DNA of 64,000 bases from Hyphomicrobiales bacterium (GTDB lineage Bacteria; Pseudomonadota; Alphaproteobacteria; Rhizobiales; Rhizobiaceae): assembly GCA_900471515.1 (NCBI GenBank), contig UCFC01000010.1:372001-436000 (forward strand), written 5' to 3'. The position numbers were made by a program, and so were the translations under genes. The stretch's first letter is position 1, and every line of letters starts with the position of its first letter. The notes below the pieces were generated by a model. That model ran no database searches. It had not been told where the DNA came from and saw nothing but the letters and a program-made list of their open reading frames with translations. Below, in pieces: positions 18,388 through 26,436 of this stretch.

Positions 18388-19377
18388 TCAGCGGCGATAG
18401 ACAAAGCCCAACATGCGCCCGAGCCGGGAGGCGTAGAATTCTCCGATGATGCCCCGGCGGAAGATCAGCACGCAGATCATGAAGACAACGCCCGTGATGA
18501 TGGTCACCGGAAATTCCGAGGTCGCCAGATAATTCTGCAGCGCCACGACGAGGCCCGCACCGAAGACCGGTCCGATCAGGGTACCGATACCGCCGAGCAG
18601 CGTCATCAGGATCACCTCGCCCGACATCTGCCAGGCGACATCCGTCAGCGTCGCAAACTGGAAGACGAGAGCCTTCACCGATCCCGCAAGGCCTGCAAGC
18701 GCCGCAGACATGACGAAGGCGCCGAGCTTGTAGCGCGCGACCGAATAGCCGAGCGAAATCGACCGCTGCTCGTTCTCGCGGATCGATTTCAAAATCATGC
18801 CGAAGGGCGAATTGATGAAGCGCCAGATGATGAGCAGCCCGATCAGGAACACCGCCAGCACGAAATAATACATGTTGGTCGAGCTGTTGAGATCGATGAA
18901 GCCGAAGAGGTGGCCGCGCGGCACCGACTGGATACCGTCCTCGCCTTCGGTAAATTCCGCCTGCAGGCAGAAGAAGAAGAACATCTGCGACAGCGCCAGC
19001 GTGATCATGGCGAAATAGATGCCCTGCCGGCGGATCGCGAAGAAGCCCATGACGAGGCCAAGCAATGCCGCCCCGGCAACGCCGACGAGAATGCCGAGTT
19101 CCGGCGGGAAACCCCAGCTCTTCACGGTATAGGCCGTGAAATAAGCCGCCCCGCCGAAAAACGTCGCGTGGCCGAAGGACAGCAGCCCCGTATAGCCGAG
19201 CAGCAGGTTGAAAGCGCAGGCAAAAAGCGCAAAGCAGAGCAGCTTCATCAGGAAGATCGGGTAGAAGAAGAAGGGCGCAAGCAGCAGAAGCAAGAGCCCG
19301 ATGATCAGGAACCCGGTCTGCACCGAAAGTGCGGTGCGGCTCTTTTCCGTGCGGATCGTTTCGGTGATGTCAGCCAT
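18388..19377 (-). CDS. livM: Branched-chain amino-acid-type ABC permease LivM
   Basis: This integral permease (329 residues from ATG 19377; ATG 19386 adds three) belongs to the LivM/BPD_transp_2 branch. Conserved parts are LLGYTGLLSFGHATFFGGAA, FFAIRRQGIYFAMITLALSQMFF, the SPFGMILKSIRENEQRSISLGY loop, and GGIGTLIGPVFGAGLVVAL. It begins right at the livH stop, so the two permeases are coupled and form a heterodimer. Its enzyme neighbours suggest the substrate may be an organic acid or hydroxy compound rather than leucine, as seen for many rhizobial Liv-type systems. Confidence 0.88.
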   Translation of the reverse strand: MADITETIRTEKSRTALSVQTGFLIIGLLLLLLAPFFFYPIFLMKLLCFALFACAFNLLLGYTGLLSFGHATFFGGAAYFTAYTVKSWGFPPELGILVGVAGAALLGLVMGFFAIRRQGIYFAMITLALSQMFFFFCLQAEFTEGEDGIQSVPRGHLFGFIDLNSSTNMYYFVLAVFLIGLLIIWRFINSPFGMILKSIRENEQRSISLGYSVARYKLGAFVMSAALAGLAGSVKALVFQFATLTDVAWQMSGEVILMTLLGGIGTLIGPVFGAGLVVALQNYLATSEFPVTIITGVVFMICVLIFRRGIIGEFYASRLGRMLGFVYRR

Positions 19378-19378
19378 G

Positions 19379-20266
19379 TCACGCATCCCGGCCGAAGAGG
19401 CCCGCGGGCCTGATGAGAAGCACGATCGCCATGATGACGAAGATGACGATGTTGGAGGCTTCCGGATAGAAGACCTTAGTCAGGCCCTCCGCGATGCCGA
19501 GCACATAGCCGGTGATGATGGCGCCCATGATCGAGCCCATGCCGCCGACGACGACCACCGCGAAGACGACGATGATCATGTTCGAACCCATCAGCGGCGA
19601 GACCTGATAGATGGGTGCGGCGAGTACGCCGGCGAAGGCGGCAAGCGCCGCTCCGAGCGCATAGGTGAAGGTCAGAAGGACCGGCACGTTGACGCCGAAG
19701 ACCTGTACGAGCGTGGCATTTTCCGTCGCCGAACGCAGATAGGCGCCGAGCTTGGTCTTTTCGATCAGCAGCCAGGTACCGATGCAGACGACAAGCGAGA
19801 CGACCACCACCCAGCCGCGATAGATCGGCAGGAACATGAAGCCGAGATTCGTCCCGCCCGCCAAAGCAGGCGGCGTCGCATAGGGCTGGCCGGAGGAGCC
19901 GTAGAGATAGCGGAAGGTGCCTTCGACCGCGAGCGCCAGGCCGAAGGTGAAAAGCAGGCCATAGAGCGGATCGAGATCATAAAGCCGACGCAGGAACAGC
20001 CGTTCGACGACGGCGCCCGCAAGCCCGACGATGACGGGCGCCACGATCAGCGACGGCCAGTAGCCGATGCCGAGGTAGTTCAGGAGCAGATAGGCGACGA
20101 AAGCGCCGAGCATATACTGGACGCCGTGCGCGAAGTTGATGACGCGCAACAGGCCGAAAATGATCGCAAGACCGAGGCTCAGGAGCGCGTAGAAGGAGCC
20201 GTTGATCAGGCCGATCAGCAGCTGGCCGAACAGCGCCTGCAGGGGAATGCCGAAGATCGTCGTCAT
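19379..20266 (-). CDS. livH: Branched-chain amino-acid-type ABC permease LivH
   Basis: This 295-residue permease has the LivH landmarks GLINGSFYALLSLGLAIIFG, VINFAHGVQYMLGAF, and a C-terminal GGMGSIMGAIITGYVLGIAEG. The start was taken at ATG 20266 (MTTIFGIPLQ). The open frame continues upstream through livF, but that extension has no homology. It is 4 bases from the livF stop. About eight membrane segments are visible. Confidence 0.88.
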   Translation of the reverse strand: MTTIFGIPLQALFGQLLIGLINGSFYALLSLGLAIIFGLLRVINFAHGVQYMLGAFVAYLLLNYLGIGYWPSLIVAPVIVGLAGAVVERLFLRRLYDLDPLYGLLFTFGLALAVEGTFRYLYGSSGQPYATPPALAGGTNLGFMFLPIYRGWVVVVSLVVCIGTWLLIEKTKLGAYLRSATENATLVQVFGVNVPVLLTFTYALGAALAAFAGVLAAPIYQVSPLMGSNMIIVVFAVVVVGGMGSIMGAIITGYVLGIAEGLTKVFYPEASNIVIFVIMAIVLLIRPAGLFGRDA

Positions 20267-20270
20267 CGCG

Positions 20271-20972
20271 TCACACTCCCAGAACCTTGTGCAGCACATC
20301 CATGCGCTGCGGCAGTTCGCCGACAGGGAACTCCGAGACCATCCGGCCATGATCCATCAGATAGAAACGATCGGCAATACGGCTTGCGAAACGGAAATTC
20401 TGCTCGACGAGCACGATGGTCATGCCGCGCTCCTTCAGTGCCTTCAGCACCTCGCCGATGCGCTGCACGATAACGGGCGCCAGCCCTTCCGTCGGTTCGT
20501 CGAGCAGCAGCATGCGCACGCCGGTGCGCAGGATGCGAGCGATCGCCAGCATCTGCTGCTCGCCGCCGGAAAGTTTGGTGCCGGAACTCGTGCGCCGCTC
20601 GTAGAGATTCGGAAAAAGCTCGTAGATTTCGTCGAGGCTCATGCCGCCGGGTGCGACGACGGGCGGCAGCATCAGGTTTTCCGAAACCGTCAGCGTCGCA
20701 AAGATGCCGCGCTCCTCCGGCACGAAACCAATGCCCTTGTGCGCCGTCCTGTGCAGCGGCACCTGCATCATGTCCGTGCCGGCAAAGCTGATCCTTCCCC
20801 TGCGGGAACGCACGATGCCGGTGATGGTGCGCAGCGTCGTCGTCTTGCCGACGCCGTTTCGGCCGAGAATGGTGATCGTCTCACCCTCGCCGACCGTCAT
20901 GTCGATACCGTGCAGAATATGGCTCTCGCCATACCAGGCGTTCAGGCCCTGGACTTCGAGAAGGGCCGCCAT
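20271..20972 (-). CDS. livF: Branched-chain amino-acid-type ABC ATPase LivF
   Basis: This 233-residue ATPase has Walker A GRNGVGKTT, signature LSGGEQQMLAIARIL, Walker B MLLLDEPTEGLAP and the H-loop region VLVEQNFRFASRIAD. That GEGE-start, short-C-terminus form is typical of LivF. It pairs with LivG to drive the LivHM permease. It overlaps the livG stop by one base. Confidence 0.9.
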   Translation of the reverse strand: MAALLEVQGLNAWYGESHILHGIDMTVGEGETITILGRNGVGKTTTLRTITGIVRSRRGRISFAGTDMMQVPLHRTAHKGIGFVPEERGIFATLTVSENLMLPPVVAPGGMSLDEIYELFPNLYERRTSSGTKLSGGEQQMLAIARILRTGVRMLLLDEPTEGLAPVIVQRIGEVLKALKERGMTIVLVEQNFRFASRIADRFYLMDHGRMVSEFPVGELPQRMDVLHKVLGV

Positions 20973-21757
20973 CAGTGGTGTTCCTCCGTCCCCATATAGG
21001 CCTCGCGCACGCGCTCGTCCTGGCTGACGGTCGCATAGTCGCCCTCGGCAAGGATTTCGCCGCGCTGCAGCACGGTGACCTGCTGGCAGATATTGGCGAC
21101 GACCGAGAGATTGTGCTCGACCATCAACACCGCGCGGTCGCGCGCAACGTCTCGGATGATGGCGGAAACGACGCTGACATCCTCCTGCCCCATGCCGGCC
21201 ATCGGCTCGTCGAGCAGCAGCACTTTCGGATCAAGCGCCAGCGTGGTGGCGATTTCGAGCACGCGCTTGCGGCCATAGGAGAGGTCGGCGGCAATATGAT
21301 CGCGCTCCTTGGAAAGCCCGACGCTGGCAAGCAATTGCTCGGCCCGGTCGTTGAGGCTGTCGAGCGCCGAAAGCGGCCGCCAGAACTGCGTGGAAAGATT
21401 GTTCGGCCGCTGCAGGGCAACCCGGACATTGTCGAGTACGGAAAGATGCGGGAAAACAGCCGAGATCTGGAAGGAGCGGACAAGACCCATGCGCGCCACG
21501 CGGTCGGGCGGCGTTCGGGTAATATCCGTCCCCATCAGCGTGATTGTGCCCGATGTCGGCTGCAGGAACTTGGTGAGCAAATTGAACACGGTCGTCTTGC
21601 CGGCGCCGTTCGGCCCGATCAGCGCATGCACGCTCGCATCATGCACATCGAGATCGACATTCTTGACGGCCGTGAAGCCGCCGAAATCACGGCGCAGGCC
21701 GCGGGCGGAAAGCACCACCCGCGGCTTGGCCCCAGTTTCAATCGCGGAAACCGCCAT
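20972..21757 (-). CDS. livG: Branched-chain amino-acid-type ABC ATPase LivG
   Basis: This 261-residue ATPase has Walker A GPNGAGKTT, the LivG-specific GLVRSFQISAVFPHLSVLDNV, a Walker B LLLDEPMAGMG followed by an H-loop in LMVEHNLSVVANIC, and a C-terminal YATVSQDERVREAYMG, the usual LivG tail. The C-loop reads DLSYGRKRVLEIATTLA, as in other LivG proteins, where the canonical LSGGQ is relaxed to LSYG. It lies 3 bases downstream of livJ. Confidence 0.9.
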   Translation of the reverse strand: MAVSAIETGAKPRVVLSARGLRRDFGGFTAVKNVDLDVHDASVHALIGPNGAGKTTVFNLLTKFLQPTSGTITLMGTDITRTPPDRVARMGLVRSFQISAVFPHLSVLDNVRVALQRPNNLSTQFWRPLSALDSLNDRAEQLLASVGLSKERDHIAADLSYGRKRVLEIATTLALDPKVLLLDEPMAGMGQEDVSVVSAIIRDVARDRAVLMVEHNLSVVANICQQVTVLQRGEILAEGDYATVSQDERVREAYMGTEEHH

Positions 21758-21760
21758 CGC

Positions 21761-22972
21761 TCAGTTCACCAGATTGCAACCGCTCTTGGCGGGATCGATG
21801 TAAGCCTCCTTGCCCGGAATGGTGGCCAGGACATTGAAATAGTCCCACGGCTCCTTGCTTTCCGACGGCTTCTTGACCTGCAGCAGGTACATGTCGTGGA
21901 TCATGCGGCCGTTCGGACCAACCGTGCCGCCACGGCCGAAAACGTCGTCGACGGGCATTTGGTGAAGCTGCTTGGCGACGGCTTCGGTTTCATCCGTGCC
22001 GGCCTTCTGGATCGCCTTCAGATATTGCAGCACGGCCGAGTAGGTGCCGGTGTGGACCATGTTCGGCATCTTGCCCGTGCGGGCAAAGAACTTCTTGCCG
22101 AATTCGCGGCTCTGGTCGTCCCGGTTCCAGTAATAACCTTCGGTCAGCGTCAGGCCCTGCGCCGCTTCCATGCCAAGACCATGAACTTCGGCAAGCGTGA
22201 AGAGCAGGGCTGCCAGGTGCTGGCCGCCCTGGGTGATGCCGAATTCGGCCGCCTGCTTGATGGCGTTCGACGTATCGAGACCGGCATTGGCAAGGCCGAT
22301 GACCTTGGCGCCTGACGATTGCGCCTGCAGCAGGAAGGACGAGAAATCCTGCGTGGACAGGGGATGGCGCACCGAACCGACGACCGTGCCGCCGCTCGCC
22401 TTCACGTAGTCGGTGGTCTGCTGTTCCAGCGAATAGCCGAAAGCGTAGTCCGCCGTCAGGAAGAACCAGCTGTCGCCACCCTGCTTGACGAGCGCCCCGC
22501 CGGTGCCGACGGCCAGAGCATGGGTGTCATAGGCCCAATGGAAGCCGTAGGGCGAGCAGGCCTTGCCGGTGAGGTCGGTCGTCGCGGCACCGGTCACGAT
22601 GTCGATCTTCTTCTTTTCCTTGGCGATGGCCTGCACGGCAAGCGCCACGGAGGACGTCGTCAGTTCCATGATGGCATCGACCTGCTCGGTGTCATACCAC
22701 TGGCGGGCAATGTTGGAGGCAATATCGGGCTTGTTCTGGTGGTCGGCATCGACGATCTCGATCGGCATGTCGAGCACCTTGCCGCCGAAGTCCTCGACGG
22801 CCATTTTTGCAGCCTCGACAGAGGACTTGCCACCGAAGTCGGCATAGACGCCCGACTGGTCGTTCAAAATGCCAATCTTGACCTTGCCATCGGAAATGGC
22901 AGCACTTTGGGCAAACACGGCGGTGCTGCTTGCAAGCAGAAATGCAACGGACGCAATGAGATTCTTTCGCAT
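21761..22972 (-). CDS. livJ: Liv-type ABC transporter substrate-binding protein
   Basis: This 403-residue periplasmic protein of the Peripla_BP_6 family has a signal peptide ending near AVFAQS. The mature start KVKIGILNDQSGVYADFGG is the family hallmark that forms the ligand pocket. GAATTDLTGKACSPYGFHWAYD and DSWFFLTADYAFGYSLEQQT are further landmarks found in urea, amide and branched-chain binding proteins. GGGAGGAG precedes the start. It is the first gene of the operon livJGFHM, GMC oxidoreductase, hydroxyacid dehydrogenase. The ligand cannot be deduced. Confidence 0.85.
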   Translation of the reverse strand: MRKNLIASVAFLLASSTAVFAQSAAISDGKVKIGILNDQSGVYADFGGKSSVEAAKMAVEDFGGKVLDMPIEIVDADHQNKPDIASNIARQWYDTEQVDAIMELTTSSVALAVQAIAKEKKKIDIVTGAATTDLTGKACSPYGFHWAYDTHALAVGTGGALVKQGGDSWFFLTADYAFGYSLEQQTTDYVKASGGTVVGSVRHPLSTQDFSSFLLQAQSSGAKVIGLANAGLDTSNAIKQAAEFGITQGGQHLAALLFTLAEVHGLGMEAAQGLTLTEGYYWNRDDQSREFGKKFFARTGKMPNMVHTGTYSAVLQYLKAIQKAGTDETEAVAKQLHQMPVDDVFGRGGTVGPNGRMIHDMYLLQVKKPSESKEPWDYFNVLATIPGKEAYIDPAKSGCNLVN

Positions 22973-23006
22973 AGTCTCTCCTCCCAGAGATTGGCCAGAT
23001 TGCGAA

Positions 23007-23135
23007 TCTGTTCAAATTTGGCGACCAACCCTCCTCAAAGCGGCCGCTCCGCGCCTACGATCACGGAATTTCCTCCATGAGGCAACTGGCGGTTTACATC
23101 TAATTCCAAACAGTATCTGTTCGTTTTTGAACAGA
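23007..23135. promoter_or_regulatory. Divergent livJ/LysR control region with repeated TCTGTTC half-sites
   Basis: In the 252-base gap between livJ and the LysR gene, TCTGTTC at 23116-23122 and GAACAGA at 23129-23135 form a perfect 7-6-7 inverted repeat. A further TCTGTTC at 23007-23013 lies close to the livJ start. One full dyad plus a distal half-site between divergent genes is the arrangement expected for a LysR regulator. The protein that binds is inferred. Confidence 0.5.
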
Positions 23136-23224
23136 ACCCGTCATAACGCCGCTCCAGCGACAGTCCCGACGCGCTGCTTGCCGGGCGGCATTAGACCAAA
23201 GACGTAGACCGATGGACGACGCCG

Positions 23225-24172
23225 ATGAGCCATGCATCACAATTTACCTGGGACGATCTGCAGTTTTTTCTAGCCGTCGCCCGCACCGGCCAGCTGTCGA
23301 CCGCCGCGCGGCAGCTGCGCTCCAGCCATGCGACTGTCTCGCGACGCATCGACCGGCTGGAGTTTGCGCTGAAGGTCAAGCTCTTCGAGCGCAACCCGCG
23401 CGGCTATGTGCTGACCGCCATGGGCACGCGCTTTGTCGAAACCGCCGAGAGGATGGAACAGGAAACGGAACGGCTGCGGGCCGATCTCGCCGACGGATCG
23501 CTCAGCCAGCGCGGCCTCGTGCGCCTCAGCGCTCCGGAAGGTTTCGCCAATTTCTTCTTTGCGACCGTCCTGCCGCAATTTGCCGCCCGTCATCCGCATC
23601 TGGCGCTGGAACTCGTCACCATCCAGCAGATCATGTCGCTTTCCCGCAAGGAGGCGGATATTTCCGTCGTCCTGGACGAGCCGAAGGGCGGCCCCTATTT
23701 CGCGGAAAAGCTGACGGACTATCATCTGCAGGTCTATGCCTCGCGCGATTATCTTGCGCGCTCCGAGCCGATCAGGACACGTGGCGACCTGCTGAACCAC
23801 CCCTTCATCAGCTATATCGAGGAAATGATCTTCGCACCGGGGCTCGACTATCTCGGCGACGTGCATCCGCGCATCAAACCGCAATTCCAGAGCTCCAGCA
23901 TCTTCGCGCAGCTGACGGCCACCAGAAACGGCCTTGGCCTCGGCATCCTGCCCTATTTCTTTGCCTGCCGTTATCCCGAGCTGGTGCGCGTGCTGCCAGA
24001 CGAGATCGATCTCAAGCGCCACTACTGGATCACCTGCCACAAGGATTTGAGGCAGGCGCCGCGGGTGCGCGCCGTGATCGATTTCCTGCGTGAAGCCGTG
24101 CGCAGCGAGGACGCGCGTTTCATCCCGCCCTATATCGGCGCGGCGGCTCGAAAGACAAAGGCCGAAGGCTGA
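23225..24172 (+). CDS. LysR-family transcriptional regulator
   Basis: This 315-residue LysR protein has an N-terminal winged helix (FLAVARTGQLSTAARQLRSSHATVSRRIDRLE, split here as FLAVARTGQLS and AARQLRSSHATVSRRIDRLE) followed by LFERNPRGYVLTAMG. The effector domain follows from about residue 90, starting GLVRLSAPEGFANFF. It is divergent from the livJ operon, the classical place for its regulator, and also upstream of glutaryl-CoA dehydrogenase beyond a reversed cupin gene. Either could be the target. A symmetrical site in the gap to livJ supports the former. Confidence 0.87.
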   Translation: MSHASQFTWDDLQFFLAVARTGQLSTAARQLRSSHATVSRRIDRLEFALKVKLFERNPRGYVLTAMGTRFVETAERMEQETERLRADLADGSLSQRGLVRLSAPEGFANFFFATVLPQFAARHPHLALELVTIQQIMSLSRKEADISVVLDEPKGGPYFAEKLTDYHLQVYASRDYLARSEPIRTRGDLLNHPFISYIEEMIFAPGLDYLGDVHPRIKPQFQSSSIFAQLTATRNGLGLGILPYFFACRYPELVRVLPDEIDLKRHYWITCHKDLRQAPRVRAVIDFLREAVRSEDARFIPPYIGAAARKTKAEG

Positions 24173-24511
24173 CTATTTCAGGAATTCGGCGCGGTGGGGC
24201 GTGAACGTGTCGATCAGCCGGCCCTTTTCCAGCGCCTTGACGCCATGCACAAGATTGGGCGGCACGATGAAGCTGCCGCCCTGCCGCAGCACTTCGGTGC
24301 GCCCGTCGATCGTGACCTCGAAGCTGCCTTCGGCAACATAGCTTGCCTGGATGTGCGGATGGGAATGGGCCGCACCGACGGCGCCGGATTCGAAGGCGAC
24401 CTCTACCATCATCATCTCCGGCAGATAGGTCATGATGCGGCGCGTCACGCCCGGCTCGGGGTTCACCCATTCGGCGCCTTCGGCCGATACGAAAAGATCG
24501 CTCGCTGACAT
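24173..24511 (-). CDS. Cupin-domain protein, KdgF-like
   Basis: This single-domain cupin (112 residues) has the metal-binding histidine motif HSHPHIQASYV and the second cupin motif PNLVHGVKALEKG. The C-terminal FTPHRAEFL and the MMMVEVAFESGAVG strand match KdgF-type proteins that open unsaturated uronates, but there is no pectin gene nearby. The start at 24511 has GTAGGAGGCAG just upstream. The longer frame to 24619 lacks this support. It is convergent with the LysR gene, nearly touching its stop, and divergent from gcdH. Confidence 0.78.
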   Translation of the reverse strand: MSASDLFVSAEGAEWVNPEPGVTRRIMTYLPEMMMVEVAFESGAVGAAHSHPHIQASYVAEGSFEVTIDGRTEVLRQGGSFIVPPNLVHGVKALEKGRLIDTFTPHRAEFLK

Positions 24512-24693
24512 TGTCTGCCTCCTACAAGAATCTGTCGCGCGCAAACTGGCGCAGCTGCTGCCGTTTGAAAAGATGGGTTTTGCATCTTCGACGCGATCGC
24601 CGCCTTGTTGACGCCGCAAACGGGCGGGTCTATGCGACCTTCAATCAGGCATGGCTGAACAATGGCCCCTGAACAGCGGCGAGGAGACTGGAC

Positions 24694-25881
24694 ATGCAGC
24701 GTACGCGCGAGGTTTTCGACTGGGCCGATCCCTTCCGGCTGGCGGAGCAGCTGACCGACGAGGAGCGCATGGTGCAGGAAACAGCCCATGCCTATGCGCA
24801 GGAAAAGCTTGAACCGCGCGTGCTCGAAGCCTTCCGGCACGAGAAGACCGATCCCCGGATTTTCCGCGAGATGGGCGAACTCGGCCTGCTCGGCCCGACG
24901 ATCGCTCCGGAATACGGCGGCGCCGGCCTCGGCTACGTCGCGTACGGCCTGATCGCCCGCGAAGTGGAGCGCGTCGACAGCGGCTACCGTTCGATGATGA
25001 GCGTGCAGTCTTCGCTCGTCATGGTGCCGATCGACGCATTCGGCTCCGAGGAGCAGAAGAAGAAATATCTGCCCAAGCTTGCGACCGGCGAATGGATCGG
25101 CTGCTTTGGCCTCACCGAGCCCAATCACGGCTCCGATCCGGGCTCCATGGCAACACGGGCCAAGACAGTCGATGGCGGCTACAGCCTGACCGGTTCCAAG
25201 ACCTGGATCTCCAACGCTCCGATCGCCGACGTTTTTGTCGTCTGGGCAAAGACCGAGGATGGCCTCATCCGCGGCTTCGTTCTGGAAAAGGGCTGGAAGG
25301 GCCTCTCGGCACCGAAGATCCAGGGCAAGGTCGGGCTTCGTGCCTCGATCACGGGCGAAGTGGTCATGGACAATGTCTTCGTACCGGAAGAAAACCTGCT
25401 GCCCAAGGTCAGCGGCCTCAAGGGGCCGTTTACCTGCCTCAACTCCGCCCGTTTCGGCATCGCCTGGGGTGCGCTCGGTGCGGCTGAAGCCTGCTATGCC
25501 ACGGCCCGGCAATATACGCTGGACCGCCAGCAATTCGGCCGGCCGCTCGCCGCCAACCAGCTGATCCAGAAGAAGCTTGCCGATATGGCAACGGAAATCT
25601 CGCTTGGGCTGCAGGGATGTCTGCGCCTGGGACGCATGAAGGAAGAGGGCCATCCGCCTGTGGAACTGACCTCCATCCTCAAGCGCAATTCCTGCGGCAA
25701 GGCACTGGAGATTGCCCGTGCGGCCCGTGACATGCTGGGCGGCAACGGCATTTCCGACGAATTCGGCGTCGCCCGCCACCTCGTCAATCTCGAAGTGGTC
25801 AATACCTACGAGGGAACGCATGACATTCATGCGCTCATCCTCGGCCGCGCAATCACGGGCATTGCGGCCTTCTCCAACTGA
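24694..25881 (+). CDS. gcdH: Glutaryl-CoA dehydrogenase
   Basis: This 395-residue acyl-CoA dehydrogenase family enzyme oxidatively decarboxylates glutaryl-CoA to crotonyl-CoA in lysine, tryptophan and aromatic degradation. Domain-specific segments are [17 protein letters not shown] (containing the substrate-binding arginine), [17 protein letters not shown] for the FAD and substrate site, [20 protein letters not shown], and the catalytic glutamate in [16 protein letters not shown]. That last motif with the early SGYRSMMS is characteristic of GcdH rather than short-chain enzymes. It stands alone as a plus-strand gene. A LysR gene 500 bases upstream is a candidate regulator. Confidence 0.92.
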   Translation: MQRTREVFDWADPFRLAEQLTDEERMVQETAHAYAQEKLEPRVLEAFRHEKTDPRIFREMGELGLLGPTIAPEYGGAGLGYVAYGLIAREVERVDSGYRSMMSVQSSLVMVPIDAFGSEEQKKKYLPKLATGEWIGCFGLTEPNHGSDPGSMATRAKTVDGGYSLTGSKTWISNAPIADVFVVWAKTEDGLIRGFVLEKGWKGLSAPKIQGKVGLRASITGEVVMDNVFVPEENLLPKVSGLKGPFTCLNSARFGIAWGALGAAEACYATARQYTLDRQQFGRPLAANQLIQKKLADMATEISLGLQGCLRLGRMKEEGHPPVELTSILKRNSCGKALEIARAARDMLGGNGISDEFGVARHLVNLEVVNTYEGTHDIHALILGRAITGIAAFSN

Positions 25882-25977
25882 TTCAATCGCGCGCAAGGCG
25901 AATTGCAACCTGGATGACAATGTGCAAACCTTCCCTTGCCGCGGCAGAGAGGCCGGCGGTTCAAGGGGGATCTGCGC

Positions 25978-26436
25978 ATGTTTCTGCTGCTCGCACTTCT
26001 GATCGGCATCGTTGCCGGTCTTCGCGCCATGACCGCGCCTGCAGCCATCGCCTGGGGCGCGGCACTCGGCTGGTTCGATATCTCTCAGACGCCGCTCGCC
26101 TTCATGGGCTACCGGTGGACGCCGTGGGTCTTTACGGCGCTTGCCGTCATTGAACTCATTACAGATCAGTTGCCGACCACGCCTTCGCGTAAGGTTCCGA
26201 TCCAGTTCGGCACCCGCATCATCGTCGGCGCGCTGTGCGGCGCCGTCATCGGTGCCGCAAACAGCCTGCTCTTCGGCGGCCTGATCGCGGGCGTCATCGG
26301 TGCCGTCATCGGCACGCTCGGCGGTGCGGCCGCCCGCGCCAGGCTCGCAGCCTCCTTCGGCCAGGATCGCCCGGCAGCCCTGATCGAGGATGCCGTCGCC
26401 GTCATCGGCGCCCTTATTATCGCGTGGGCAGTCTGA
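25978..26436 (+). CDS. DUF4126-family membrane protein
   Basis: This 152-residue, very hydrophobic protein has four or more membrane segments. Conserved features of the family are GLRAMTAPAAIAWG near the N-terminus, a PRxP-like loop LPTTPSRKVPIQFGTRI, and repeated GAVIGAxxxLLFGG segments. Function is unknown. The start is ATG 25978, preceded by aaggggga. The frame to 25936 is not needed. Its stop overlaps the next start by one base (TGATG), so it is coupled to the FAD oxidoreductase, which is a common pairing worth noting. Confidence 0.78.
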   Translation: MFLLLALLIGIVAGLRAMTAPAAIAWGAALGWFDISQTPLAFMGYRWTPWVFTALAVIELITDQLPTTPSRKVPIQFGTRIIVGALCGAVIGAANSLLFGGLIAGVIGAVIGTLGGAAARARLAASFGQDRPAALIEDAVAVIGALIIAWAV

